Assembly (NCBI GenBank): GCA_944392835.1
Contig: CALXYB010000001.1
Coordinates: 124,001 to 188,000, forward strand
Length of the DNA stretch: 64,000 nucleotides
DNA from: an uncultured Alphaproteobacteria bacterium
GTDB taxonomy: Bacteria > Pseudomonadota > Alphaproteobacteria > RF32 > CAG-239
Reading direction: 5' to 3'
A program made the translations under genes and the position numbers. Each line of letters opens with the position of its first letter. Position 1 is the stretch's first letter. A model generated the notes under the pieces. That model was given only the letters and a program-made list of their open reading frames with translations. It was not told the DNA's origin and did not search any database. Below, piece by piece: positions 1 to 8,137 of the stretch.

Positions 1-332
1 CATTTACAACCCTTTCCATAAGCCGGATTATAAGGACAAACACCATCAATTACCTGAACCGAATTACAATTTTGCTTACTATAACCTTCATTAATACATT
101 GAGTCTCAGTATTAATATCATAACCATCATCACCATCAATAGAGGCAAAGCCACCATCACCGCAGTCGCCTGAACCCAAGAAACAAACTTTAGCAAATTT
201 AACTCCTGATGAGTAGGATATGGGCTCTAACTCAATAGGTGTGGTGTGTGTATGTGAAGAAAAGTCGGGAGCGGCTAAGCCAACAGCCGGAACCACAAGT
301 AAAGTAACAGTAGATAAAAGCAAGTTTCGCAT
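1..332 (-). CDS. Secreted Cys-rich protein (partial, C-terminus outside window)
   Basis: The frame starts with ATG at 332, preceded by a GGGAG ribosome-binding site, and runs off the left edge after about 110 codons. The first ~20 residues form a typical signal peptide (MRNLL, a hydrophobic core, then VGLA). The visible mature part has six cysteines, a Gly/Asp-rich stretch (GSGDCGDGG, DGDDGYD) and no membrane segment, so it should be exported to the periplasm or surface. I do not recognise the family. Disulfide bonding or metal binding by the Asp-rich loop is only inference. It has its own promoter and a paired upstream repeat. Confidence 0.7.
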   Translation of the reverse strand, partial: MRNLLLSTVTLLVVPAVGLAAPDFSSHTHTTPIELEPISYSSGVKFAKVCFLGSGDCGDGGFASIDGDDGYDINTETQCINEGYSKQNCNSVQVIDGVCPYNPAYGKGCK

Positions 333-379
333 AGTCAATCTCCCAATAATTCTAGAGTTAAAGTCCATATCTGAATATT

Positions 380-408
380 AGGATACACTGATTTTGAAAA
401 TGAGTCAA
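380..408 (-). promoter_or_regulatory. Sigma-70 type promoter of the secreted Cys-rich protein
   Basis: Read on the minus strand: TTGACT (408-403), 17-bp spacer, TATCCT (385-380), about 48 bases before the start codon at 332. The -35 box lies within the downstream copy of a repeated 21-bp sequence. Confidence 0.55.
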
Positions 409-455
409 CTATTAATGAGACTACAATTTTTTTTGTCTACCATTAATGAACCTAC
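404..455 (-). repeat. Two 21-bp imperfect direct repeats, possible operator
   Basis: On the minus strand two copies (455-435 and 424-404) read GTAG..TCATTAAT.GT.GAC and match at 16 of 21 positions. They are separated by an A/T-rich 10 bp, giving a 31-bp period, close to three helical turns. The second copy ends in the -35 hexamer. This geometry suits a dimeric or cooperative regulator, but the regulator is unknown. Confidence 0.45.
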
Positions 456-482
456 ATAAAATTTTTTTGGCTAATTAAATAT

Positions 483-514
483 AAAAAAAATACCCTGATA
501 AAAATCAGAGTATT
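483..514 (-). terminator. Intrinsic terminator after the tandem EAL-like genes
   Basis: An 11-bp stem (489-499 with 504-514, one G-U pair) with a 4-nt loop is followed on the minus strand by a run of eight T. It closes the transcription unit that starts with the histidine kinase at 4427. Confidence 0.75.
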
Positions 515-534
515 TTTCTTACCAAACCCAAAAA

Positions 535-1815
535 TTATTTCTTAATACTAAAGATGGTCTTTCTGGGCTGAGCCAAAAGCAGCCTCTGAATATAGCGCCC
601 TTGATAAAGATTAATACCGAGCGAATTTCCGATTTCCACCGCTTGCGGATCATCAACACGACACAAAATCATTCTTGCTCTTTCAGCCTTGTTCACATAA
701 TCCGTAAAATGCTTATCTTCACTAATAACATCCATAAATGACGGATGCCAAATAATCTTAATCAAATCGCTGTTCAAATTCTCTCTGTCAATATATTTCA
801 GCTTATCTACCGTAATACCGTCAATACAAATTTTATAACCACGATATTGAGCAAAAGTCTTTGCCAGCATAAAAGCCTTAACATCACTAAAAATATCCAC
901 CAACTGCAATTCCAACACAATAGACGAACGCATGGAAGCATTTATATTGTCATCAAATTCCAAAAACTCATCTGACAATATGGTAGACACATTGAGATTA
1001 ATAGAAAAATTATTGGTAAGAGAGCCATCATCATGCCGGCTAATACTAACCAAGACACGTTTATCCAAGGTTTCAGTCAAGTGCTGAAACAACCATGGAT
1101 TCGCTGTCAAGTCAACATCCGGCAACAACATATCGCGCAAATCAGCAATAGATACAAACACCTCATCAAACAACATTTGCGGAGGCGATTTTCCAATAAC
1201 CGCACAAACAGATTGCCGTCTTATCAAGCTTGAAAAATCTGTCATAGAAAGTGCTTTTTGAACTTTGGCCAACATCGCAGGTGTCAGTTCACGCCGCAAT
1301 TTTCTTGGCCCAGACATAAAAGCAGCCCCCACGGAAGACTTTCCTTTAGTTCCGCCTCCGATTAATCCGGAAGCCTCATTTCCACTTTCAACGGTATTAG
1401 ACTTAATCAAGGATTTAAATTCATCGGCTCCATTACCAAGTTCAAAAAACTGCACAAATTTCGCGTTTTCTAAATCAAATGCATTCTGCAAAAAAGCATC
1501 ATCATGAAACATAAAACGCACTTTAACCAAACAAGCCAAAATCTCATCATGTGCTTTCTTGTTAAAAATGACTACCATATCATCATTTGGCAATCCGAAT
1601 ATTTCGCCACCACTTTTTTTAATCACGTTTTCAAACGTCTCTATTAACTCCTGGCGTTGCATACTCCGAATTTTCTGGCTCTGCAGTTTATGAATAAAGA
1701 TGCACAATGCCCTATAATTATCCAAATCTTTTTCCATACGCATCAAATAATCAAGTATCAGCGTATTTTTAGTAAAAGAAGGTTTTTCAGGTTCTATCTT
1801 ATTAAACGTAAACAT
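535..1815 (-). CDS. Degenerate GGDEF/EAL-like signalling protein, copy 2
   Basis: A 426-aa protein without signal peptide or membrane segment. The C-terminal ~200 residues follow the EAL fold pattern: a NLNVS strand, a LELQLVDIF strand, a Gly-Tyr-Lys-Ile-Cys-Ile-Asp-Gly segment where active enzymes have DDFG, and a final GINLYQGRYI segment matching the usual C/D-x-x-QGY end. The EAL motif and the double Asp are not visible, so cyclic-di-GMP hydrolysis is unlikely and a binding or scaffold role is more plausible. The N-terminal part looks like a very degraded GGDEF-type domain. It lies 9 bp after a paralogue of almost equal length and shares its operon with the upstream hybrid kinase. Function is inferred from fold pattern only. 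Confidence 0.6.
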   Translation of the reverse strand: MFTFNKIEPEKPSFTKNTLILDYLMRMEKDLDNYRALCIFIHKLQSQKIRSMQRQELIETFENVIKKSGGEIFGLPNDDMVVIFNKKAHDEILACLVKVRFMFHDDAFLQNAFDLENAKFVQFFELGNGADEFKSLIKSNTVESGNEASGLIGGGTKGKSSVGAAFMSGPRKLRRELTPAMLAKVQKALSMTDFSSLIRRQSVCAVIGKSPPQMLFDEVFVSIADLRDMLLPDVDLTANPWLFQHLTETLDKRVLVSISRHDDGSLTNNFSINLNVSTILSDEFLEFDDNINASMRSSIVLELQLVDIFSDVKAFMLAKTFAQYRGYKICIDGITVDKLKYIDRENLNSDLIKIIWHPSFMDVISEDKHFTDYVNKAERARMILCRVDDPQAVEIGNSLGINLYQGRYIQRLLLAQPRKTIFSIKK

Positions 1816-1824
1816 CTTTTACAC

Positions 1825-3111
1825 TCACAACAAATCTTCTAAAATATCTTTTTGGACACATTCATCACGAAATCTACCCAGTAACAAACGCCGTCTTTTC
1901 AAACATTCTTGCGCAGAACAATTTTTACCATTAGGACATTTGGTACGGATTAATGCGACTTCCAGATTATCCATAAATGGGCCTTGGAATGCCGTAATTC
2001 CATAACGCACACCCCATTTTAAAGCTTTTTCATCGGCACATTTGGCCAAAATAACATTCTCTCGCCCAACATCTCTGATATTTCTGCGTAAACTTTCATT
2101 TTCCAAATCATATTCCAGCAATGGCTCGTAAAACACTTTTACCAAATCAGGCTCAAGACGCTTAATATTAAGCATTTTCAACGCCGCCGTATCCACTTCA
2201 TCTATGAGGAGCTTATTCCCGCCGCGATGCAAAATCTCTTTTGCCTCAAAATAAAGAGGTAAATTATTAAAGACATCCATTAATTTAACTTCAACAATAA
2301 GCTTTCTCTCACCTCGTAAAAAGTTTTTTGCAAAATCAACAAACTCACGAGAGAAAACAGAAGATAAATTAAGGTTCATACTTATATATTCCGGCCATTT
2401 TTTTAGCTCGGCAACCGGAATAGCTGACAAAACTTTTTTATCAAGCATCTGGCTCAAATACATAAACATCCAGCGGTTTGCCACCAAATCAAGGCTGGGA
2501 TCAAAATTCAAGCTCAAATCTTTCACTGCGACAAAGAATTCCTGAAACAAAACCTTAAACTTACCACCACCCAGGACGCGTAACACGCTTTGCCTTTTAA
2601 CAATATCCGAAATATCTGCCATATCAAGTTTTTCAGAAACGTCATCAACTTCTTTGGCCTCCAACGGACGTTTATAGTCAAGCACGGCAAGCTCTTCATC
2701 CGGCATCAAAATACGTTTTTCTACATATTCATAAAAAGAAGCGAACTCTTCTGGAAAGCTAATAACTCTGGCAAACTCCGTACCATCCCGAGAATGTACA
2801 ATCGGGTCAGATGAAAGCCCTTGCCGCAACTTTTGTACAGCCTCATCCACAACTTCTGGAGTAATATTTTTAGCAAGAATAACAAAATCGCCGTTAGAAA
2901 GTACAAAAAATTGGCCACGAGCCGAACCAACCACACTATCAAACAATCTGGCAAAAACTTTTACAAATTCGGGGTGTCTGTTTTTAGGCTTAAGCTTGGA
3001 AATACTTACATACAAAACATCATAGCCAAAAGGATTTTTGGCAATACGATCCAACGTCTCCAACAAAAATTTCTCAGACATTTTACCTTGCAGATTATTC
3101 ATTGTTGCCAA
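1825..3111 (-). CDS. Degenerate GGDEF/EAL-like signalling protein, copy 1
   Basis: A 428-aa protein with the same two-part layout as its downstream neighbour: an N-terminal alpha/beta domain (about 30-130) and a C-terminal EAL-like domain (about 190-400) with MNLNLS, VEVKLMDVF, LIDE and GITAFQGPF at the places of the canonical motifs. Catalytic Glu and Asp pairs are missing. It has an extra C-terminal tail with a C-x5-C-x4-C pattern (PNGKNCSAQEC and the Cys before it), which could bind metal. The start chosen is TTG at 3111, because GGAGGAG sits 7 nt upstream; an ATG at 3102 is the alternative. It follows the hybrid kinase by 62 bp and is probably co-transcribed with it. Confidence 0.6.
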   Translation of the reverse strand: MATMNNLQGKMSEKFLLETLDRIAKNPFGYDVLYVSISKLKPKNRHPEFVKVFARLFDSVVGSARGQFFVLSNGDFVILAKNITPEVVDEAVQKLRQGLSSDPIVHSRDGTEFARVISFPEEFASFYEYVEKRILMPDEELAVLDYKRPLEAKEVDDVSEKLDMADISDIVKRQSVLRVLGGGKFKVLFQEFFVAVKDLSLNFDPSLDLVANRWMFMYLSQMLDKKVLSAIPVAELKKWPEYISMNLNLSSVFSREFVDFAKNFLRGERKLIVEVKLMDVFNNLPLYFEAKEILHRGGNKLLIDEVDTAALKMLNIKRLEPDLVKVFYEPLLEYDLENESLRRNIRDVGRENVILAKCADEKALKWGVRYGITAFQGPFMDNLEVALIRTKCPNGKNCSAQECLKRRRLLLGRFRDECVQKDILEDLL

Positions 3112-3173
3112 CTAAAAACTCCTCCAGAACCACTCAAAATATTTTAAACCTTTATCTATTTTTATCAAGTAGC

Positions 3174-4427
3174 TTAAGCTTTTGCTAACAGAATTTGCAA
3201 TATTTCCCAAACCTGTTCTGCCCGACATGGCTTAGCCAAAAAAGCCGCATACTTATCTTTGAGCAAAATCTTCTGAACTTTTTCTCCCGGCTCTCCGCCA
3301 CTCAAAAAAACGACCCTAATATTTTTATGCTTTTTCTTCAATCTATCATAAATCTTGCTACCTTCACCATCGGGTAAAAACACATCCGTCATCAAGACAT
3401 CCGGACAAAATTCATTTTTACTAACCGCCACAGCCTCCGCAACATTCTCTGCAGTTTTAACCTCACAACCCACACCGGTCAAGATTTCATAAGCCAAACT
3501 GCGTTGTAAAGCGTCATCATCAACCACCAAAATCTTAACCGCCAACTTCTGATTCGTTTTCTGTGTTTTTTTAGGTGTACTTTTTTTCAAAACCAAAGGC
3601 AAAAAGATGTAAAAACAAACACCTTTCTTTTGATTTTCAACTCTAAGCGTTCCACCTGCTGCAGCAACAGTTCCGTAAACTTCCGCCAAACCCAAACCAT
3701 TTCCTTTACCTGCTTTTTTGGTCGTAAAAAAAGGTTCAAAGATTCGCGCCATATTTTCTGGTGCAATCCCCGTACCACTATCGGCAAAACTTATTTCAGC
3801 AAAATCGCCCGCCGAAGGAGACATCAAACAATCCCTAATCTCATCATCACGCAAAGACACACGGCGTAAACCAACCGTAATTTTACCTTTATCACTCATC
3901 GCATCTGCTGCATTAAAGCCAAGGTTCAGAATCAAGCTTTGCAAATGTTCCCCGCTTAGGTTAACAAACAAAGACTTGTCTTCAAATTTACGCACGATTT
4001 TAATACTTTTGCTCAACCCATGCTCTAACAAACGCAAGCTCTCATCTAAACCGGCTGCCAAATCCATTGCTTCACAACGATTATCAGGCTTAAGAGAAAG
4101 CCTTGTCATCTGTCTGGCCAAATGAGAAGCTCGTTCACAACCACCCAAAATAATATCACAATATTTTTTTAAGCCCGTTTCTTCAGACAACTTTTGCTTC
4201 AAACATTCTGCCGCACCACAAATTCCTGATAACATATTATTAAAATCATGAGCCGCCCCGCTGGCCATTCTTGCTGCAGCTTCCGACTTATACGCTTGCT
4301 TAAGCTGCTCTTTAAGAAGGGCATTATCCTTTTGGTTTTGTTTGTCTTTTTCCTTCATTGCCACAAACAACAAAGCAAAAACAACCGCCAAGATAGCTAA
4401 AACAATTATCAAAACATCTTCCGCCAT
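3174..4427 (-). CDS. Hybrid sensor histidine kinase with C-terminal receiver
   Basis: A 417-aa protein with one N-terminal membrane helix (about 4-24) and almost no periplasmic part. It has a dimerisation/phosphoacceptor region with H60 in AHDFNNML, a HATPase domain (N172 in the N box, DSGTG at 216-220, GNGLGLAEV at 242-250) and a receiver domain (acidic DDD at 303-305, phospho-acceptor D348, LAKP near the end). The AHDFNN box and order resemble CckA-type hybrid kinases, but this protein lacks the PAS domains of CckA. The input is unknown; it may sense through the membrane helix or a partner. It is the first gene of a unit with two degenerate EAL proteins and is divergent from the hydrogenase operon. 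Confidence 0.85.
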   Translation of the reverse strand: MAEDVLIIVLAILAVVFALLFVAMKEKDKQNQKDNALLKEQLKQAYKSEAAARMASGAAHDFNNMLSGICGAAECLKQKLSEETGLKKYCDIILGGCERASHLARQMTRLSLKPDNRCEAMDLAAGLDESLRLLEHGLSKSIKIVRKFEDKSLFVNLSGEHLQSLILNLGFNAADAMSDKGKITVGLRRVSLRDDEIRDCLMSPSAGDFAEISFADSGTGIAPENMARIFEPFFTTKKAGKGNGLGLAEVYGTVAAAGGTLRVENQKKGVCFYIFLPLVLKKSTPKKTQKTNQKLAVKILVVDDDALQRSLAYEILTGVGCEVKTAENVAEAVAVSKNEFCPDVLMTDVFLPDGEGSKIYDRLKKKHKNIRVVFLSGGEPGEKVQKILLKDKYAAFLAKPCRAEQVWEILQILLAKA

Positions 4428-4505
4428 ACAAAACCCCTCACAAAAAATCTATTTTCATTTTGCCACAGCTCTTTTCCAAAAACAAGCACCAAACATAAAT
4501 TTGGA

Positions 4506-4534
4506 TTGCGTTTTTTCTTCACAGCTTTTATACT
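4506..4534 (+). promoter_or_regulatory. Candidate promoter of the hydrogenase operon
   Basis: TTGCGT (4506-4511), 17-bp spacer, TATACT (4529-4534), 37 bases before the first start codon of the operon. I saw no clear FNR-type palindrome (TTGAT-N4-ATCAA) nearby. Confidence 0.5.
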
Positions 4535-4571
4535 TTAAAATAACTTTTCGCCAACAATCGGAGATTCTTGA

Positions 4572-4826
4572 ATGACATCAACAATAAAAGTTTGTATGGG
4601 CAGCTCCTGTTTTGCACGTGGTAATAATAAAAACCTGCAAGTCATTCAACGTTTTTTAGACGAGCACGGCTTAGATGCGGAGGTAGAGCTCACCGGCTTG
4701 CGCTGTTGCGACAAATGCTCCAAAGGTCCCAATATCTGTATTGATGATGTTGAATATAACAACATTGACCAAGGCTCCCTTTTAGACATTCTGGAAAAAC
4801 ATTTTTCCGCTTCAAAACAAGATTAA
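4572..4826 (+). CDS. Thioredoxin-fold [2Fe-2S] ferredoxin, first in hydrogenase operon
   Basis: An 84-aa protein of the NuoE C-terminal/thioredoxin-like [2Fe-2S] family. The cluster ligands are visible as C-x4-C near residue 8 (VCMGSSC) and a second pair around 44-48 (RCCDKC; one extra Cys). It probably passes electrons to or from the PAS-linked hydrogenase encoded 21 bp downstream. Small proteins of this type accompany [FeFe]-hydrogenases in fermentative bacteria. A similar 89-aa protein is encoded later in the same operon, before the catalytic hydrogenase, so each hydrogenase has its own small partner. Confidence 0.85.
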   Translation: MTSTIKVCMGSSCFARGNNKNLQVIQRFLDEHGLDAEVELTGLRCCDKCSKGPNICIDDVEYNNIDQGSLLDILEKHFSASKQD

Positions 4827-4847
4827 TTTTTTTAAGGCAGGCGAACC

Positions 4848-6635
4848 ATGTCCAACCGAGAATACCCCCTATACACCATCAAAAACAACTGTCAAGACTG
4901 CTACAAATGCGTCCGCCGTTGTCCGGTCAAGGCCATTAAAATTGAAGACAGCTCGGCCATGATTGTTCCGGATTTGTGCATAGCCTGCGGAACTTGTTAT
5001 AGGGTTTGCCCGGCCAAAGCCAAACAAGCACGCAACGACTTAACCCGCGCCAAACACCTCATTCAAAGCGGCAAAGATGTCTATGTTTCTCTGGCTCCGT
5101 CTTGGGTTACCGAATTTGATGACATCAGCAAAGAACAAATGATTGCGGCTTTGCGCCGTCTGGGCTTCCGCGGCGTAAGCGAAACTGCCCTAGGTGCGGA
5201 AGAAGTTTCTGCCAACGTTGCCAAGTTGCTTGATGAAGCCTCTGCCGATTCTTCCTCCACAAACCATTTATTCATCTCCACCGCTTGTCCTGCCGTAGTT
5301 GAATATGTAAGCAAATATCTGCCGGAACGCACAGCTAACCTCACTAAACTGACATCACCATTGTTGGCTCATTGTCGTTTGCTAAAAAAAGCGCTTGGTA
5401 AGGATATTGAGATTATTTTTATCGGCCCTTGCATAGCCAAGAAACTTGAAGCCGACAAACATCCTGACTTGCTAAGCTTAAGCCTAAGCTTTAATGACTT
5501 AAGACAATGGCTCAAAGAAGAAAATATTGACCTAAAAGACATTCACACTTCTGTCTTTGACAAGTTTGTTCTGGCCAAAGCCGAGGAAGGTGCCGCTTAT
5601 CCGGTTGAAGGCGGCATGATAGAAACACTGAAGCCTTATGAACAAAGTAAAAAGGCCTATTTAATGCAAATCACCGGCATTGAAAACATCAAAAGAGAAC
5701 TAAAAAACCTCAAAGATACAGACTTTGACCGTCCCGTATTTATTGAATGTTTAGCCTGCGAAGGCGGTTGCATTAACGGACCTTGCACCACCTCCAAAAA
5801 ATCAGGTTTTGAAAAACGATTGGAAGTTTTAAAAGAAAGTGATTTTTCTGGGCTTGCCGGCAAACGCAATCCAAGTGTAGATATTTCCTTGGATTATAAA
5901 GAAGAAAGCATAACCCCGCCCGAACATAATGAAACCGAAATAAAAAAGATTTTAGCAAGCATCGGTAAATATAGCATTGAAGATGAAATTAACTGCGGCG
6001 GCTGCGGTTATAACACTTGCCGCAACTTTGCCAAAGCTTTATTAGATGGTAAAGCCGAGCCCGAGATGTGTGTTTCACACATGAAACAACAAGCTCAACG
6101 CAAAGCCAACGCTCTTCTGCGTTGCATTCCGTCCCCGATTGTCATCGCCAATGCCCAACTCCGCATTATGGAATATAATGACAAATTTGTTGAAACTTTT
6201 TGGAATGATGAAGAACATACGGATATCTATGACAAAGAAAATTTGCATGGCGCAGACCTGCGTGATTTCATTAACTTCACCAATCTGTTTTCGGCATCTT
6301 TAGACTTAGAGCAAGACATTCACCGCGAGCATGTCCGCTTTAATGATAAGCTTTTTGATGTTGTTGTTTTCAATATTGATAAAAAACAAATTGTCGGCGG
6401 TATTATTGAAGATGTAACCAATATGGAAATGAAAAAAGAACAAATCGCCGAAAAAGCCAAAGAAGTAATCCATAAAAATCTGGCTACCGTCCAGCAAATC
6501 GCCTGCACTTTAGGCGAGCATATGGCCGAGACGGAAGTTTTGCTGCGTTCCATCGCCAAAGACTTTGCTGCAGACGATGAACAAAACAACAGCGACTTAA
6601 CCATACGCACCAATTCCAACAAACGGGATTATTAA
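4848..6635 (+). CDS. Sensory-type [FeFe]-hydrogenase with PAS domain (HydS-like)
   Basis: A 595-aa multi-domain protein. Two [4Fe-4S] motifs lie at the N-terminus (C15/18/21/25 and C44/47/50/54). The H-cluster domain spans about 78-340 with TAC147P, GPC195 and LAC304-EGGC308. A second Fe-S module follows at about 380-410 (C383, C386, C391, C408, as in CO dehydrogenase/Fes-type domains), then a PAS-like domain at about 420-525 and a helical C-terminus. All four Cys ligands of the H-cluster are kept, but the neighbouring Cys that relays protons in catalytic enzymes (first Cys of TSCCP) is Ala146. That change and the PAS domain match the group called sensory hydrogenases. Inferred role: sensing H2 or redox state and signalling through the phosphatase gene 2 nt downstream. 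Confidence 0.88.
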   Translation: MSNREYPLYTIKNNCQDCYKCVRRCPVKAIKIEDSSAMIVPDLCIACGTCYRVCPAKAKQARNDLTRAKHLIQSGKDVYVSLAPSWVTEFDDISKEQMIAALRRLGFRGVSETALGAEEVSANVAKLLDEASADSSSTNHLFISTACPAVVEYVSKYLPERTANLTKLTSPLLAHCRLLKKALGKDIEIIFIGPCIAKKLEADKHPDLLSLSLSFNDLRQWLKEENIDLKDIHTSVFDKFVLAKAEEGAAYPVEGGMIETLKPYEQSKKAYLMQITGIENIKRELKNLKDTDFDRPVFIECLACEGGCINGPCTTSKKSGFEKRLEVLKESDFSGLAGKRNPSVDISLDYKEESITPPEHNETEIKKILASIGKYSIEDEINCGGCGYNTCRNFAKALLDGKAEPEMCVSHMKQQAQRKANALLRCIPSPIVIANAQLRIMEYNDKFVETFWNDEEHTDIYDKENLHGADLRDFINFTNLFSASLDLEQDIHREHVRFNDKLFDVVVFNIDKKQIVGGIIEDVTNMEMKKEQIAEKAKEVIHKNLATVQQIACTLGEHMAETEVLLRSIAKDFAADDEQNNSDLTIRTNSNKRDY

Positions 6636-6637
6636 AA

Positions 6638-7813
6638 ATGAACGATTCGTTGTTTATTGAAATAGGCACACATCAATGCCAAAAAGACGGCGAAGATTGC
6701 TTTGGAGACACGGTTTTTTCCAAAAAGATTCCCGAAGAACAACGCATCATATCAATTCTCTCTGATGGCTTGGGCTCAGGAGTCAAAGCGAATATATTAT
6801 CTTCTATGACGACACGGATGGCGATGAAATTTGTTGAAAGCAATATGGAGCTTCTGCGCTCATCAGAGATTATGATGGATGCTTTGCCCATATGTCAGGT
6901 GCGCAAAATCAGTTATGCCACTTTTTCTATTGTAGACAGCGAGTTGGGAGGTAAGACACGGATTATTGAAATGGACAATCCGCCGCATATGTTTATTCGG
7001 GACTTCAAACCGCTAACGGTCAAATGCCGAGAAATATCTTCCCCCAAATGGAAAGACCGCACCATCAGCGTTTCGCAATTAACCACGCAACCGGAAGACC
7101 GTATCATTATGGTTTCAGATGGTGTAACCCAAGCCGGATTAGGCAACAAAAAATATCCTTTAGGCTGGGGAAGACAAGGTTGCATGGACTTCATCTTAAA
7201 AGAGATTCGCAAAAATCCATACATTTCGGCGCATGATTTAGCTCGTGCCGTCGTGCATGAAGCTTTGGATAAAGAAGTAGAGCACAAAGCGGGAGATGAC
7301 ATCAGCTGCGTCGTTTTATATTTCCGCAAGCCACGAAAACTTCTGGTTTTAACCGGCCCGCCGTTTGATGAAGACAAAGATCATGAGTTTGCGGAACTTG
7401 TCGCCAATTATGATGGCAAGACGGTTATTTGTGGCGGCACAACGGCTAATATTGTAGAACGTGAACTTTGCCTAAAATGCGAGATTGACAAAACCAGTTT
7501 TGACGATAAAATCCCGATGGCATCCACAATGGAAGGCGTAGATTTGGTAACGGAGGGAATTTTAACCTTGACCGAAGTTTATCGTATGCTAAAAGAAGGC
7601 ATAGATAAAAATAAAAACAATGCAGCGGTTCGTTTAGCAAAAATGCTCTTAGACAGCGACAAGATAGACTTTGTAGTCGGCACCAAAATCAACATCGCCC
7701 ATCAGGACCCCAACCTTCCGATGGAGTTGGAGATACGGCGTAACATCGTCAAAAAAATATTTAGGCTCTTGCAAAGCCAATACCTAAAAGAAATCAGCGT
7801 CAGATATATCTGA
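6638..7813 (+). CDS. SpoIIE/PP2C-type Ser/Thr phosphatase of the hydrogenase operon
   Basis: A 391-aa soluble protein. Residues ~1-235 carry PP2C/SpoIIE metal-binding signatures: SDGLGSG with D43, a later VSDGVTQ, and GDDISC near residue 225. The rest (about 235-391) starts LLVLTGPPFDED and contains ICGGTTANI; I do not know its function, but this tail recurs in phosphatases next to sensory hydrogenases. It starts 2 nt after the hydrogenase-PAS gene, so translation is probably coupled. The likely role is the output of the H2/redox sensor, by dephosphorylating an unknown protein, perhaps a regulator. No cognate kinase of the anti-sigma type is encoded nearby. Confidence 0.8.
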   Translation: MNDSLFIEIGTHQCQKDGEDCFGDTVFSKKIPEEQRIISILSDGLGSGVKANILSSMTTRMAMKFVESNMELLRSSEIMMDALPICQVRKISYATFSIVDSELGGKTRIIEMDNPPHMFIRDFKPLTVKCREISSPKWKDRTISVSQLTTQPEDRIIMVSDGVTQAGLGNKKYPLGWGRQGCMDFILKEIRKNPYISAHDLARAVVHEALDKEVEHKAGDDISCVVLYFRKPRKLLVLTGPPFDEDKDHEFAELVANYDGKTVICGGTTANIVERELCLKCEIDKTSFDDKIPMASTMEGVDLVTEGILTLTEVYRMLKEGIDKNKNNAAVRLAKMLLDSDKIDFVVGTKINIAHQDPNLPMELEIRRNIVKKIFRLLQSQYLKEISVRYI

Positions 7814-7840
7814 CGACAATAACAGAAAGAGGACAAAACC

Positions 7841-8110
7841 ATGGATAAAGTAACAGTAAAAATCTGCTCGGGAACTTCCTGCTTTGTAATGGGTGCAGCC
7901 CAAATTCAGGCTCTGGAGTTCACCCCTCCCGCCGATATTGCCGACAAAATTGAGATTGTTGAGGTCAGATGCATGAACCTCTGCAAAGACATCAAAACCA
8001 AATATAACAAAGGCCCGTTTGTAATGGTTAATGATGAATTGATTGAAGAAGCAACTTTTGAAAAAGTTGTAACCAAGATTCGCGAAATTATCAAAGCCCA
8101 AGAAGGCTAA
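7841..8110 (+). CDS. Thioredoxin-fold [2Fe-2S] ferredoxin, second in hydrogenase operon
   Basis: An 89-aa protein with C9-x4-C14 (ICSGTSC) and C44-x3-C48 (RCMNLC), the four ligands of a thioredoxin-like [2Fe-2S] cluster. An AGAGG ribosome-binding site precedes the ATG. It sits 27 bp before the catalytic hydrogenase gene and most likely acts as its electron partner. It is clearly related in layout to the 84-aa protein at the head of the operon, but the sequences are quite different, so a recent duplication is unlikely. Confidence 0.85.
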   Translation: MDKVTVKICSGTSCFVMGAAQIQALEFTPPADIADKIEIVEVRCMNLCKDIKTKYNKGPFVMVNDELIEEATFEKVVTKIREIIKAQEG

Positions 8111-8137
8111 TTAAAGATTGAATGGAGAACTGATACA

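Noticed and set aside
4342..4575. Plus-strand open frame (77 codons) across the kinase start and the hydrogenase promoter
   Set aside because: It overlaps the kinase antisense, the promoter and the first codons of the ferredoxin gene, with no plausible ribosome-binding site.
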